From the NCBI RefSeq assembly GCF_027943255.1, contig NC_072892.1:19739792-19803791 (forward strand): a DNA stretch of 64,000 bases, read 5' to 3'. This document shows positions 35,283-48,336 of the stretch, one piece after another. Position 1 is the first letter of the stretch; the number at the start of each line of letters is the position of its first letter. The notes beneath the pieces were generated by a model. It was not told the DNA's origin. It searched no databases and saw nothing but the letters and a program-made list of their open reading frames with translations. Origin of the DNA: Anastrepha obliqua. Lineage: Eukaryota > Arthropoda > Insecta > Diptera > Tephritidae. The translations under genes and the position numbers were made by a program.

Positions 35283-35689
35283 TTTTTATTTTATTTTATT
35301 ATTTTATTTTATTTTACTTTATTTTATTTTATTTTATTTTATTTTATTTTATTTTATTTTATTTTATTTTATTTTATTTTATTTTATTTTATTTTATTTT
35401 ATTTTATTTTATTTTATTTTATTTTATTTTATTTTATTTTATTTTATTTTATTTTATTTTATTTTATTTTATTTTATTTTATTTTATTTTATTTTATTTT
35501 ATTTTATTTTATTTTATTTTATTTTATTTTATTTTATTTTATTTTATTTTATTTTATTGTATTTTATTTTATTTTATTTTATTTTATTTTATTTTATTTT
35601 ATTTTATTTTATTTTATTTTATTTTATTTTATTTTATTTTATTTTATTTTATTTTATTTTATTTTATTTTATTTTATTTTATTTTATTT
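35283..35689. repeat. (TTTTA)n pentanucleotide array, about 80 units
   Basis: The array is nearly perfect over about 405 bp. Interruptions are TATTATTTTA near 35296, a TTTAC unit near 35316 and a TTGTA unit near 35558. On the minus strand it reads (TAAAA)n and begins right at the 3' end of the R4/Dong-like retrotransposon. The long Phe-Ile-Leu-Tyr open frames through it are artefacts. Confidence 0.95.
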
Positions 35690-37802
35690 GAGCTTAATCC
35701 ATCTCGGCTATTGCCGGAGATTACACATCCCGGATAAAATTTTCAAGGGATTGTGCTCTGGTGGAGCGTAGTCCAAGTTCTACGCCCATGCGATTACTAT
35801 TGCTTAAATATTTAAAAATCTACGAACTATTGCACATGTGTCCAGTATGGCCGACTTCTGCATGTCTTCTAAGAGGTGTTGGCAGTCATACTTTTTCAAG
35901 TTTTTTATTAAATGCTTAGGCACTAATCCAGTGGACGATATAATTATTGGAATTATATTCACTTCCCTCGCTTTGTACATCTGTTTCAGTTCTATAGCCA
36001 AAGCTGCATACTTCGATAATTTGGTGGAGTATGTGCTTTGGATGTTGCGATTAAGGGGCACCGCTATATCGATTACTTCGATCGTTTTATTTATCTTGTC
36101 GAACAAGATAATGTCAGGTTTGTTGGCAGCTGCTGTTTGATCTGTGGATATAAATCTGTCCCAGTACAGTTTAAAATTTGCATTTTCCAATATTGGCTTT
36201 GGTTCATATAATATTTAAAATATAAGACTTCTGCTTGTAAGAGACCGTGTTTTATCGCAAGTTGTTGGTGGAGGATCTTTGCTATATTGTTATGTCTCAT
36301 GACATATTCACGGGGGGCAAGTACGCTACATCCAGCAATTAAATAGTCGATTGTTTCGCCGTCAATGCCGCACCTTAGGCATCTATCTTCTATTGCCTCG
36401 CCATGTATCGACCTTCGGAAATTCCTTGTTGGAATAACTCGGTCTTGGATAGCGATTGCGAAACCTTCTGTTTCAGAAAATAGCTTTCCTTTTTTCAACC
36501 ATAAATTGGCTGATTGTGCGTCTATACATTCCATTTCGAGCTCATGCGGATGGGCACCGTGTATTGTTTTTGCCTTCCATGCTGAGATTATTTCTGCTGG
36601 GGATTTAACCCCCTCAGGTACTGGGAAATCCTGCTCCATCAGACTTAGCGGGGTAAAGCCGTTATCTGCCGTAGCTATAGCTTTAAATAGATGAGACTCG
36701 CTGCTTAGAAAATATGTACGTAGCTTTAAAGTTTGCGAAAAGTGTAGACGCGCTATATTAATGATTCCTCTCCCACCAACGTTTCGACGAAGCGATATTC
36801 TTTCCACCGCGCTTTGAGGGTAATGACTTTGGAACTTTGTAAATGTGGTGCGTATCAGCGTTTCCATCCGAAGGATGTCTGTCTGAGACCATTTTATTAC
36901 TCCAAACGAGTAAGTCAAAAGAGGTATGGCCCAGGTATTGATTGCGTTGCATTTGTTTCCACTATTCAAACTCGTTTTTAATACTGCTTTCAAACGTGCC
37001 TCAAATTTGTTCATGAGGCTTCGCTTTACTAGCGTGTGGTTGATTCCTTTAAGTTGCAGAAATCCTAAATATTTATAAGATTCACTGCCATGCAAGTTGT
37101 CTTTAATAATATTTTGGTCTACTGCGTAGTTTTCTTCGGATTCATCAAGCTGACCTCTAATCAAATGTATTATTTTGCACTTATCTGGTCCAAATTCCAT
37201 TCCCACGTCATCGCTAAAAGCTTTAGTGGCATCTATCAGCTCATATAGCTTATGCTTTTTGTTTGCGTACAGTTTCAAGTCGTCAACAAACAGAAGGTGG
37301 TTGAACGTGTGCTCTCTTACTTCAGTTTTGAGTATAAAGCCATTTTGTTTAAGTGTGAGAAGCCTGCTAAGTGAATTGAGACCAATGCAGAACCATAAGG
37401 GGCTTAAGGCATCCCCTTGGAATATACCACGTTTGATTGAAATCTGTTTCGAAACAGTTCCATTTAGAACCAGTTTTGTATTCCACTTGCTCATTATGCG
37501 GCCCAAGAGGGCAACAGTGACAGCACCGATTTTGTATATTCTTAATATTTCTAATAGGTAATCATGCGGCATTGAATCAAAAGCTTTTTTGTAGTCAATA
37601 AACGCGACGCTTAAATTCCGCTTTCTTCTCAGAGCTACTCCTGTGATAACAGTGTCTATAATAAGCTGATCTTTACAGCCCATTGTGCGCTTCCTGCAAC
37701 CTTTCTGTTCTTCACATAAAATGCTGTTACTTTCACAGTGTTCATATATTCGGTTAGCGATTATTTTCCTCAAGAGTTTGTATGTCGTGCTCAAGCAAGT
37801 AA

Positions 37803-39656
37803 GGGGTCGTCCATAAATTACGTGAGGTGTTTTTTTTAATTTTCTATACCTCCCTCCCCCCCTGGTGAGATGTCGTGAGATTTTATTCAACCCCCTCCCC
37901 CATCCCCCAATCTCACGTGAGATTATTCAAAATGTGGGTTTCTTATGTAAACGCGTTGGATTGTTATTGTAAAAAGAGAAAAAAAAATTTGCTTCGTGCT
38001 TTTATTTACAATTAGTTAAGACTAGTAATCAATATTGCTGAGAGTTATAAGTGTAATAAAAATTTAACAATAGAAGACTTAAATCGTAACTTCTGCGATT
38101 AAAAAAAGAATATCTACTCTAATTCAGTCCATGGAGAATCATGCGCGGTTTCAAGAGAGACTATTGGGACCAACATGTCCATATGATTTTCAGTAAAATC
38201 ATCTGCTCCTTCAACTTCGTTCTGATCTAGCCACTCTAAGCCGTGGACGCTTGCGCACAGTAACTCATTAGCTCGTCTTGTGACAATCCGTGAGGGTCGC
38301 ACTTTGCGGAACATACGCGCTTGCTTAGCTGGTGCAATGTGAGCTGCTCGCCTGTGCTCTGCAGCTCTTGTGATAGACGCGAAGTAAATACCGCATGTAC
38401 TGCAGCATATTTTCTCTAAATCATCACGTATTGCCCAAGTAATAGAGATCATAAGGCGTGCTGCTGAAGGCATTCAGCGGTTGAATCGGTAGGCGTATTA
38501 GAAATGGAGCAAATGACTTTCCGTCATGTTCTTTAAAGTCCGGAATTGTCAAACGTCCATCAACCTGAGTGATAGGGTATGGAGATGGCAGAAAACGGTC
38601 GTGAAGAATCATATGCAGATCACTCCGGCGTGCGCTGCAGCACTTAGGTCAAGCTCCATATGCAGCTTAGGAATCTGTTTCTTCATAGTATCTTGTGCTG
38701 GAGTGGGACGTACGTTAGATGGTGTAGTGCTCGACATAGCTTCATCCACATCATCGCTGATCACAAGAAGCTGATTTTGAATTATGTGAAAACAGTGAAG
38801 GAAATGACCGCGCTAATATTTTGTAGTTATGATTTTAGCATATTTTATCAAGAATTTCACTGTTTCACTTTTTTTATGCTATAAATTGTAACAATAAACT
38901 TTATATAAAAAAAAAGTATTTTCTTAAAAAAATATATACCTATTTAACCTACCTTTTGAAGGAGTGCTAAAGTAGACCGAACTTTTCTCTCAGTGGACTC
39001 CCTGAGAAGCCGTTCAATCTCATGTTTAATGTGATGTATTAACTCTTCTTTCTTCGGGAATTTTTGCTTCGCAGTATTTCATAATTTTATCACATCGTCG
39101 TGGCAGGACATCTTCGCCTTATAGACGTATCTTTTCACGTATGCGTTATAAAAATCTTGATAACTCATTTTAAATTAGTAAGAGCATGAACTGAGTCGAG
39201 TAAAACATTTACAAGAATAAACAAAGAAGGTTGGAACCTGTCACTCAGCTCGTACGATCTTGTTCATTGAGTCGCGCATTCGGCTGATAGTGGCGCGAAA
39301 ACAAACGACGGGCTACACTGTACCGTAAATTCAGATTAAATTGGGCTATTTGGTATAAAACAAATATGGTGGTTTGACAGTAGTAATGTACATATAACGT
39401 CGAAGTATGAATGAAATTATTTTCTTTCGAACGAATTAGTGAATGATCTTAATCATACTACGATTACGCTTAATATTAAATCTTAAGCATCTACAATCTG
39501 GATAATAGACCAAAATAGTATAATTGTTTTTGTTTCAATCAGAAAAAATTTGCGTGATATTTGCCGAGACCCCCCCTCTCTCCAACGTAAGATTAGATGA
39601 GATTTGACTCGACCCCCTCCCCCCTTAAACATCTCACGTAATTTATGGACGCCCCC
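37803..39656. mobile_element. 1854-bp inverted-repeat element with TAA target duplication
   Basis: TAA at 37800-37802 and 39657-39659 flanks ends GGGGTCGTCCATAAATTACG and, inverted, GGGGGCGTCCATAAATTACG. The inverted similarity continues (TGAGRTGTTT), followed by subterminal CCCCCTCCCCC tracts and TCTCACGTGAGATT-type motifs at both ends. Removing the element restores the retrotransposon frame (RYRPI to TCLSTTYK), which confirms the boundaries. A 3-bp TAA/TTA duplication is characteristic of PIF/Harbinger, but no Harbinger nuclease is recognisable inside. The superfamily is therefore open. Confidence 0.8.
38114..39168 (-). pseudogene. decayed two-exon gene inside the 1854-bp element, C2H2 finger
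   Basis: Exon 1 starts at ATG 39168 (MSYQDFYNAYVKRYVYKAKM) and is open to 38953 apart from one TGA at about codon 30; it contains KKEELIHHIKHEIERLLRES. It ends CAAAAG/GTAGGT. Exon 2 starts at 38770 after TTCAAAATCAG and stays in phase: LLVISDDVDEAMSSTTPSNV, then KKQIPKLHMELDLSAAAHA. A frameshift leads to 38612-38424 (PITQVDGRLTIPDFKEHDGK) and another to 38473-38114 with a finger CSTCGIYFASITRAAEHRRA(AH), spacing C-x2-C-x12-H-x4-H, and an acidic tail. I do not recognise the family. It may be the element's own accessory protein or a captured gene. Confidence 0.55.
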
Positions 39657-41000
39657 TAATTGGGCGGTATCTTGCTGGATCAGCAGATGGTGCGTCCTTT
39701 GGAAGAAGATAAGTTACTCCGGCAGTGAGAAATTCTGGGATAGCAGCTATATTTTTCAGTAGCTCGTTGTAGCATCTTGCGAGTGCTTCGTGCATTACTG
39801 AGAGCTTTTTAAGTCAGATGTTGTGTAGCTGGTCTAGGCCAGGGGATTTCCAGTTAGCTGAAGTACATATATTATTCTTTATTTCTTCTGCTGTTATGTA
39901 GTAGAAGTGCATTGGTGCAACGTTATCCGCTTTTTCTTTTTCTTTGGCTAACCAATTCGCATCAGCATTGAAGTGTTTTGCTTGTGCCCATATTTTCTCC
40001 CAAAACTGCTCTAACTCTTGTTGTTGTGGATATAATGTCTGAGATTCTGCATTGCTGTTTTGTTGCAGATTTCTATAAAAGCTTTTTTGATTTTTGTGGA
40101 AAAGCTGGTTTTCCTTCCGCCTCTGATTACTTTTGAGGTATCTTCTTAATCGCTTTGAGTAAGCGGCGAGTTGATGCACTTTCCTATCAATTATCTCGGA
40201 TAGTTGGTAAATTTCTACAGTCTGAGGCTTAAGCGGCGTGATGATTCTAGATATATGCCTGCACAACCTTTTAGATTTAGCACCATTTTTAAATGAAGTA
40301 AGCCTCCCTAAAGATTCTCTTAGACCGGCAATTCGTGTTTCGAGTCTTCGTTTTTTGCGTTGTTGTATTTTTAAATGTTTGTACCTTTGGGTGCTTCCCC
40401 AGTAATCGTACAGTAGTGAGCGCAGAAACATAAATAAGAGTGTTAACATATTCCAAGTTGATGCTATTGGCGACATATGCTGGCAGAATTTTCGAGTTAA
40501 GTGTTTTTACCACTTCGTTTAACTTTTCCGATTCGCCTAATCGGGGAATCCTTGGTCTTAACAAAGGATCCATACCTTCATAATTCGCCAGATAATTATT
40601 GAAAATGTCTTTTACTTCCGTTCTTTATTAGTTTCTGGACTATCGCTTTCAGTACTTTCATAAATCAAGTTAATTTCAGATCGTACGTTGGTAAATTCTG
40701 CTAAATTTTCGGGCTGTGAGTTACGTGCCTCGATTATATCTGGTATTATTTCTGCTTCGCTTCTTTCCACTCCTCGTAGCTTTTAATTTCCTCTTGGTTT
40801 CCTTTTCTTACATATTCGTGTTGGAAGATTGCTTTTTTTTGTAGCAATAGTAGAATATCCTCGCTCGGCTGCAATCATTAGATTCCCTTATAATGAGGCT
40901 CTCCGTTTTTTGAAATGGGTAATTACATTTTAAACCTACTGCCAGGTGGTTAACAGATGTCCTTCTGGGTTAACTGTGTCCTTCAGACATGCATTCCCAC

Positions 41001-43743
41001 AGCCGGCATATTAGGCATTTAGCGGTATGTTTTCTTCTTCGCTGAAACTTCGAAAGATGCCCTGCATTAAGAAAGAAGGGACACAAACTGAGAAAACATA
41101 ATTGGGCAGTTTTAGTGCATTCACTCTACAGACCTGATTTTGCACCCAATTGATTATTTTTTTCGATCTCTACAAACCGCAGAAAAGCTGACCTCAATAG
41201 GGCCCTATCGATGCACTTGAACCAATTTTTGGAAAAAAATCTCAAGTTGAGCATTGCTCAAATAAGGCTTTACCCGCAATGTTGTCCAACTAGCAACAAT
41301 CTCACCTCAGTAGAACTTCAACCTCAAAAAATATGTTTTAGTAGGTACCCCTTTATTTTAAAGTTACATTCACTTAATTTTTATAACTCTGCTTGAAAGC
41401 AACGCTGGTGTACTTCTTGCCCAATGGATTATTGTGTTTTTTAGAATTAGTGAATGAACAGGCAATGAATGTCAAGCAAGAAACAAATTTATTCGTTTTT
41501 AATTGGCAATGGAATGGGCGAATCATCATCTCGTACGCGTACTCGCGCGCCACCCCGAACGGGAACGCTTAGCGGCTTGAGCGACTGATTGCAATGTAAA
41601 TATGAATCAATAAAAAATAAAAATATGTAATGCATGTACGTGCATATGTATGTATGCGTGCATGTGTGTGTATAAGTAATGTACAGTAAATAATTTAAAA
41701 AGAAAATCAAGGCCTCTGCCTTCCAATCAAATTTATTGTCGTCCAACTGGTGCCCTTTTGCTGAAAGAATTGCGTTTCTGAATCCAAGTAACTGATTGCA
41801 GTTGCCTCTCTTTTAATCAGAATGCGACTCTGTTTGCAGGTTTCTTGACACAAGCAAAATAATTTTTTGGAAAACTATTAAGAAATATTTTGGAGAGCTT
41901 ATTGTAAATTGCGAAACAATATTTGGATCTCCACTGCGAGTCTGGTGTTTGCATTTGCGCAAAGATGAGATTTTGACATTCTTTCAGTAGTTTAAGTTTT
42001 TCCCTGCAGGGTGCTGTAAAGGGGCTGATGCAACCACACACTCAAAAAGATATATGTACACAAAGTGATTGCTTAAAAAATCAAAGAGTTGCGAGCAGTT
42101 CGATGATTGAGCGTCTCGTTGTCCAAATCTACCGCAAGCCTGGAGAGCTACACATCCACTCATACATACATACACAAGTACGTAGGCATGTATGCATTTG
42201 ATTTCTGTGCCTCATGGCCACAATCACTTCATATTCATATTTCTTGCAACATTTACACGTACACACACATCCACCACGACGATTGAGCGACGCTCCTCCA
42301 GCGCGCCAGCGGTTCCAACGCCATGACTCTGCCGTTGCCTACAGATTGCGACATTCAACTGGGTCGATTTTAATTTGTTTAAATGAAATACTCATTTAAA
42401 TTTTATTGACAAACAAATTGAATTGATTGATTTAAATGAATTTATGTGCACGCAGCGGTGAGTAAACCGCGTTGACTGCGATGCCAGTCAACGCCTCGAG
42501 ACGATCTCAAAGCGCTTGAGGGCAAGAAACTGAATATATGTACTATGCGCATGGCAGGATCTTTGGTGCTTGCAAATGCATTTCCAATTTAACTGCTGGT
42601 AGGTGCAAAGTTCCTTGTTTCTACTACGGTCGCGCGCCAAATCGAATTTTGCGGCTAAAGTTCAACGCATCGATGGCCGCGATTGCCTTAGAGTCTAATG
42701 ATGCGAGCGCGTTTTTTCATAAACATAAATTTTCCGGCCTCAAATGCGTTGCATAGAAAATTTGCCTACAAATGTCTTTCGAATTTGATGCGCGTAAAAC
42801 TCGAACTTTGGCTAAAAGCGCCAGCGTCCAGGCCTACCCGTTAGACATTAGCGTCAACCAGATTTTCCTATGCGCTGGTATGCCGGTGATTGAGTGTGCG
42901 TGTATTTGTATGCATTCAAGTGATTTGCGCAACTCTCGCTTGGTTATTCCCATTTGACTTAGCCTTAAGTTTTTGGAGCTGGGAGCGGCGGGATGGATAT
43001 ATAGGAACTGCGACAAATCTGCGATAAATTGTTTGCCTCTGCATTAGATTTGGTTCAGACTGAGGTGGTTGCTTATTGCAAGTGTCATCGGCCTAGCGCC
43101 GCCTTTCGAGCAAACAACAAACCATGCACGCCGACCAGCGGCGACCCTTCGAAAATGTATTGCAATCACACGTCTGCAACCAACAGATTGTGAATGTACT
43201 GAAAGAAGAGAGGAGAACAGGAGGTGGGGTGTCTGTGGCGAATATCGGACAAGATTTTTTAATTAGTCGTTGTACAAATACTGAACTTTTTATGGATGTT
43301 CGAGCAAAGTTTATTAATTTACCAACGGCATTTCTTTCTGACTTTGTGGACAAGTGCCGGTCTGCGGCTGAGTAGCTGCGACTGCGCTATGCGCCATAAT
43401 AAGCGGCATGCGGAGCGCGTTCATCGCAAGACGGCGTCAAAGCGCAAAACGCCAGGCAGAGAATATACCAAGTCTTGGTAGTTTGTGTACTGTGTGTGCA
43501 TGAGTGTGTGTGTTACTTTTGACCAGTGGACCAATGCAAAGGTGGGCCATCATTCGCTTCATTCGGCATGAATGAAATTTCTCGTTTATTTGTTTGCTTG
43601 TTGTCGTTGTTATTGTTGTCATTGTTTAGCCGTTTGTTTTGGCTGCTTTCCTCTTTAGCGCCCCTTTAGCAGAATGACTGAGTCTGTGCGGTTTGAATAA
43701 CAATTTCAAGCTTTAATTTTTACAATAGCATTTTTTTACAACT
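41001..43743. other. 2.7-kb gap, no supported gene
   Basis: Contains TATG/CA microsatellite patches near 41630-41670, 42160 and 42250. Several open frames of 60-86 codons overlap on opposite strands between 42200 and 43480 and show no domain. The stretch nearest 43743 would be downstream flank of the protease gene. Confidence 0.5.
43712..43717 (-). terminator. possible polyadenylation signal (ATTAAA) for the 43744-44961 protease
   Basis: ATTAAA on the minus strand, 27 bases past the stop codon; a common variant of the insect signal. No better match is closer. Confidence 0.35.
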
Positions 43744-44961
<1,218 letters not shown>

Positions 44962-44996
44962 TTTTGTGCTGCGTAAACACGAAAACGACTACAGAA

Positions 44997-45023
44997 ACTG
45001 ACTCAGGAACTCAGCTATTTATG
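44997..45023 (-). promoter_or_regulatory. core promoter of the protease gene (TATA-like box and initiator)
   Basis: On the minus strand CATAAATAG (45023-45015) precedes the arthropod initiator TCAGT (45001-44997) by about 24 bases. The start codon lies 38 bases further on, giving a short leader. Spacing is slightly tight for a TATA box. Confidence 0.45.
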
Positions 45024-45860
45024 AATTTAATGATGCATCCGATCTTGTTGTTATTTAGTTAAAGCTCATGCCAACATAGCGGCGGGTTTGCTGTAAATCG
45101 CAGTACATACACGCAAATAAGCCTGAGTAAGTGACAGATTTGGGTTTTCTTTATTTAATCTGTACTAAAAGTCATTTTTCGCTCATAAGCTGATAAGGCA
45201 AATGCAAATAGTATGCAGCAGTGCCACACAGCAGCGTCGTGCGAGCAGTAGAACTTAACCAGCGATTGCTATCCGCTTTCCCTCCTATATCCCCCGCTCG
45301 GTGCTAAGAGTTTATTCTCCAATTAGTTGGTCTGGTATTTGTTTGCTGATTAGTTGCCAATACGCGAAAATTGGCGACATGTTTTACTTACCGCGAAACG
45401 CACAACAAAACATAAACAACCACAGCAATACTGGAGTAAGAACTGAAGATGCTTAAATTCATTGCTTGTTCTTCATAATCAGCAAATTGGTCATTTATTT
45501 TAATACCTAATTTGTTTACACTGCCACAAGTTGCCACAAACTGTGTTATGTACGAACACAAGCACCCGGCACAGTGGGACATAAATTATGATCCAGACGC
45601 ATGCGTTGCATCCATACAGTCGGTCGTTGCGACCACTAAGCGCAAAGGTCTAAGAAAAAAAAGTCTCATTTAAGTGAAATGTGGGTCTATCAAAATGTAG
45701 AAGAATATAATATTTCAAGGCTAGAGTGGCAACAGGAATCCGGTGAATATGGCACCTTGAAAGCACACATTGCTCTTAGTTATAATAAAAAACCCCTCTC
45801 CTCCCGCTCAAGCATTAAGACGACGCACAGCTGATGCTTGTTTTAGCGTCGGGACACGAA
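45024..45860. other. intergenic sequence upstream of the first protease gene
   Basis: No coding exon recognised. It presumably holds the upstream regulatory region of the 43744-44961 gene. Confidence 0.5.
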
Positions 45861-46256
45861 CCCGACTAGAAATTTTGGTAAGGCGGTGATTAGGCGCAAA
45901 TAAGGCAGACCGCATTCCAAATTTGCGCCTCATAAGGCAGCCAAAGTAGGCCCAAGTCCCGAAAGGTATCGCCACACATCTGCCTCATTAGGCGCAGGTT
46001 CGAAAAACCGAACTTCGGTAATACTCCGGATGCCCTTCTACAAATCAGTTAGAGATTCCAATGTATGCCTAAGTGAGACACTGCCACAGATTTTCGTGAC
46101 CACAACCAAATTTGGTATTGTTCTGGCATGCCAATCTTTGCCTTGCCTAACATGGGCCTGGTAAGGTACTCGTAACAGTGAGGCCTGCCTCAGTAAGGCC
46201 TGCCTAATTCGGGCCTAACTGATTCTTCGGCATGCCTCACTGTAATTCTAGCCGGG
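45861..46256. mobile_element. AGGC-rich MITE-like repeat with inverted ends
   Basis: Left CCCGACTAGAAATTTTGGTA and right (inverted) CCCGGCTAGAATTACAGTGA, each continuing to AGGC, suggest terminal inverted repeats about 396 bp apart. Inside, AGGC recurs every 8-20 bases, in forward orientation on the left half and as GCCT on the right. No coding capacity. A target duplication could not be defined. Confidence 0.5.
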
Positions 46257-46938
46257 AAAGGCAGGAGTTTATTACGCGTATGGGTCTAAAACTGTTCAGC
46301 TAAAGCCAAAACTCAGCTGCAGAATAAAAAGTTAGCGGTACACGTACCATTATGTACCATTAACTGGGAGGGGACAGCATCAATTTCCTAACGGTTGAGA
46401 GTAAGTTCGTCACATCAAAGTTACTAGAATGAGAGTGAAAACCTTACCAACTCCCTGCATGGGGTTATTAGTTGGTATTACTGAAAATTATGAATATAAA
46501 TTCTGGTTGCTTTTCAGAAACCCATAGGCTCGTTAGCCTTTCGCGTAGCTCATAAAGTCGCCAGAAATTAAACATCTCGTTTGGTCGTTCGGCTGTTTGC
46601 TGCAAATGTTGGCTTAAATCTGATAAAGGCTGCTTGTGGCTGTCGCATGCGTGCGTATGGGCTCGTCTGCATGCTTGTGTGCGTATGTATGCGGTTTTGT
46701 GTTAATCCATTTATTTTGTTTATGCAATATTTATAGGTCGCGTGTACTTGTTACCTAATTGATGACAACAAGTAGGCGCTTCTGCTGGCCCAAAACAACT
46801 TTGCAACATGACAGCAGTTGCGAATGGACAGTGCGAAGCATCTACAAATTGTTTAGCAAATATTTCACTTTTATTTTGTGACTTTATACGAGTACATAAC
46901 ATAAGTTGCATGATATCGCTGCGGCCGGTGCCCAGTGT
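46257..46938. other. intergenic sequence downstream of the second protease gene
   Basis: No gene recognised. AATAAA on the minus strand at 46875-46870 is a plausible poly(A) signal for the protease gene at 46939-47842. Confidence 0.5.
46870..46875 (-). terminator. polyadenylation signal (AATAAA) for the 46939-47842 protease
   Basis: Canonical AATAAA on the minus strand 64 bases past the stop codon. Confidence 0.5.
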
Positions 46939-47842
46939 TCATTTGCCCACTAGCCTTTTTATTTGTTCGTCAATCCAACCCACCACTGGAACCATGCTCG
47001 TATAGACATAGATGCGATTGCTCTGACAAGGCATTCTGCCATAGGAGAGTATGCCCAACTGTTTGGTTAAATCTGGGCTGAGTAACGCACCGCCAGAGTC
47101 ACCCTAGATTATAAAATACTTATAAAAACAGTCTCGCCATTTCTCACACACTTACTTCACAAGCACCACGCCCCATTGTACTGTAAGCACACAAAACCAA
47201 CTTGGTAACATATACGAAACCCATCTTTCTGCAATCATTGGTATTGATAGTAGTAAAATCAACAATTCCTAAATTAGTGCTGTTGCGATCCCAAACTATT
47301 AGATATGCTTGCTTGTTGTCTTCCATATTCTCCGTGAGCCGGTAGTCGACAGTGTCAATATGTGTGCCATCAATAGGCAGTGGCTCTTTAAGTTTCACCA
47401 GCGCAATGTCGAACCTGCGCAGTGACCAGTAGTATCTGTGCCGCACGACAAGCGAAATGGCGTAGCGTGGCTTTGGAGCCACCGAGAACTTTTCTACTCC
47501 AGCTACCACGCTCAACATTGCCATCGGATGACTCTCGTGGAAACAGTGCGCTGCCGTCATGATGATTTGGCTGTGAATGATGCTGCCACCGCACAAATGA
47601 TAATATTCCTCTCCTAAATGGACTTGTATCGAAACGTGGAAAGGAATCGCGAACGGCAAGTCCCCATTCATAGTTTCGTTCGACTCCCGTAGTTTACTGA
47701 CGGCTATAAGATTCGAACGCTAAAAAGTGTTTTCGATATTTTTTCCATTAGATTTACCTTCAATAAATTTTTTATTTTGACTGATCAGAGCCACTAGATG
47801 CGCTGGAAGTGCTGCGATTACAAATACTAGCAACGGATGCAT
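46939..47842 (-). CDS. divergent trypsin-fold serine protease, three exons, 265 aa
   Basis: Exons are 47842-47758, 47703-47156 and 47103-46939, with introns of 54 and 52 bp. The 54-bp intron uses GTAAAT and an acceptor at TCTTATAG, chosen because only it keeps the frame; the second has GTAAGT and TAATCTAG. Exon 1 supplies a signal peptide (MHPLLVFVIAALPAHLVA). The triad is His81 (MTAAHC), Asp127 (RRFDIALVKL) and Ser214 (GDSGGA). S1 base is Gly208, as in the neighbouring protease. The usual activation motif is altered: the stretch aligned with R/IVGG reads NETMNGDLP, with no Arg or Lys at the junction. The TGWG block is replaced by LIVWD. The last exon is 165 nt, the same as in the neighbour, so these are tandem paralogues. 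Activation or activity may differ from the neighbour. Confidence 0.88.
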
Positions 47843-48336
47843 CTCTTTTGGCGTTCGACTCTAACACTTGACTGTTTGCAAAAAATTGAAATTCACCGAA
47901 TCAAGGAAAATTCTGTGTGGAATGAAGTAGACGTGTGTACATCTGTGGTAATTGTAATTTCACGGCCATTTGTGTGCTAGTTAAACTTAGAAATGGTAAA
48001 TCATTATGTGAACTTTCGCTTATTTCAAAATATAAGAACATTTTTCACACAGCAAAACTTTACAGTCCCCACATTGTATCAAAATCTTTCCCAAATTGCG
48101 ACTCCTACACCTCCGGACACTTCAGAAGTAGAGAACTTTTGCTAGGGATAACCGCAAATCCAGCTATCCAATTAAGCACTTAGTTTAGATATGTCGGCCT
48201 AGCATGCTTGGGCGAAATAAAGGGCGATCGATTTAGCAGGATCGGGATTTAAATTGAAATAAAACCACAGAAATTCAAACTGATTAGGCAATCTTTATTA
48301 TTTTTGTGTAGAACCATTCCTGACATTATTTGTTTT
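47843..48336. other. upstream flank of the second protease gene
   Basis: No TATA box was obvious near the start codon. No gene recognised. Confidence 0.45.

Larger units (their letters stand above)
35804..40573 (-). pseudogene. R4/Dong-like reverse transcriptase/endonuclease, interrupted and frameshifted
   Basis: Order on the minus strand: 40573-40289 (DPLLRPRIPRLGESEKLNE; LPAYVANSINLEYVNTLIYV), a frameshift, then 40476-39814 (basic RRKENQLFHKNQKSFYRNLQ; NICTSANWKSPGLDQLHNI), then DPARYRPI just before the inserted element. Coding resumes at TCLSTTYKLLRKIIANRIYE (37800) and carries polymerase motifs FIDYKKAFDS, RGIFQGDALSPLWF and LLFVDDLKLYA (catalytic FVDD). Later come LRRNVGGRGIINIARLH, the CLRC...H/C knuckle near 36370, and after a frameshift near 36185 the nuclease PDIILFDKINKTIEVIDIAV (35804-36190). 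The motif order and the GGRG block point to the R4 clade. Confidence 0.75.
35690..41000 (-). mobile_element. R4/Dong-like non-LTR retrotransposon split by another element
   Basis: Minus-strand coding from about 40960 to 35804, broken at 39656-37803 by an inverted-repeat element. It has one large protein with central reverse transcriptase and a C-terminal restriction-like endonuclease, the layout of the R2/R4 group rather than of elements with an apurinic-type endonuclease. The 3' end passes through a roughly 110-bp untranslated region and then directly into the (TAAAA)n array. The 5' limit is approximate. Confidence 0.75.

Noticed and set aside
35210..35771. Two long overlapping plus-strand frames of repeated Phe-Ile-Leu-Tyr
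   Set aside because: They are translations of the (TTTTA)n array, which lacks stops in these frames; no real protein signal.
36091..37890. The apparent N-terminus (MNKISRHLTRGGGRYRKL) of the reverse transcriptase frame
   Set aside because: Its first roughly 30 codons are translated from the end of the inserted 1854-bp element, not from the retrotransposon.
45985..46005. GGTTCGAA resembling a tRNA B box
   Set aside because: The bases after it do not fit GGTTCGANNCC, no A box or cloverleaf is present, and it lies in the AGGC-rich repeat.
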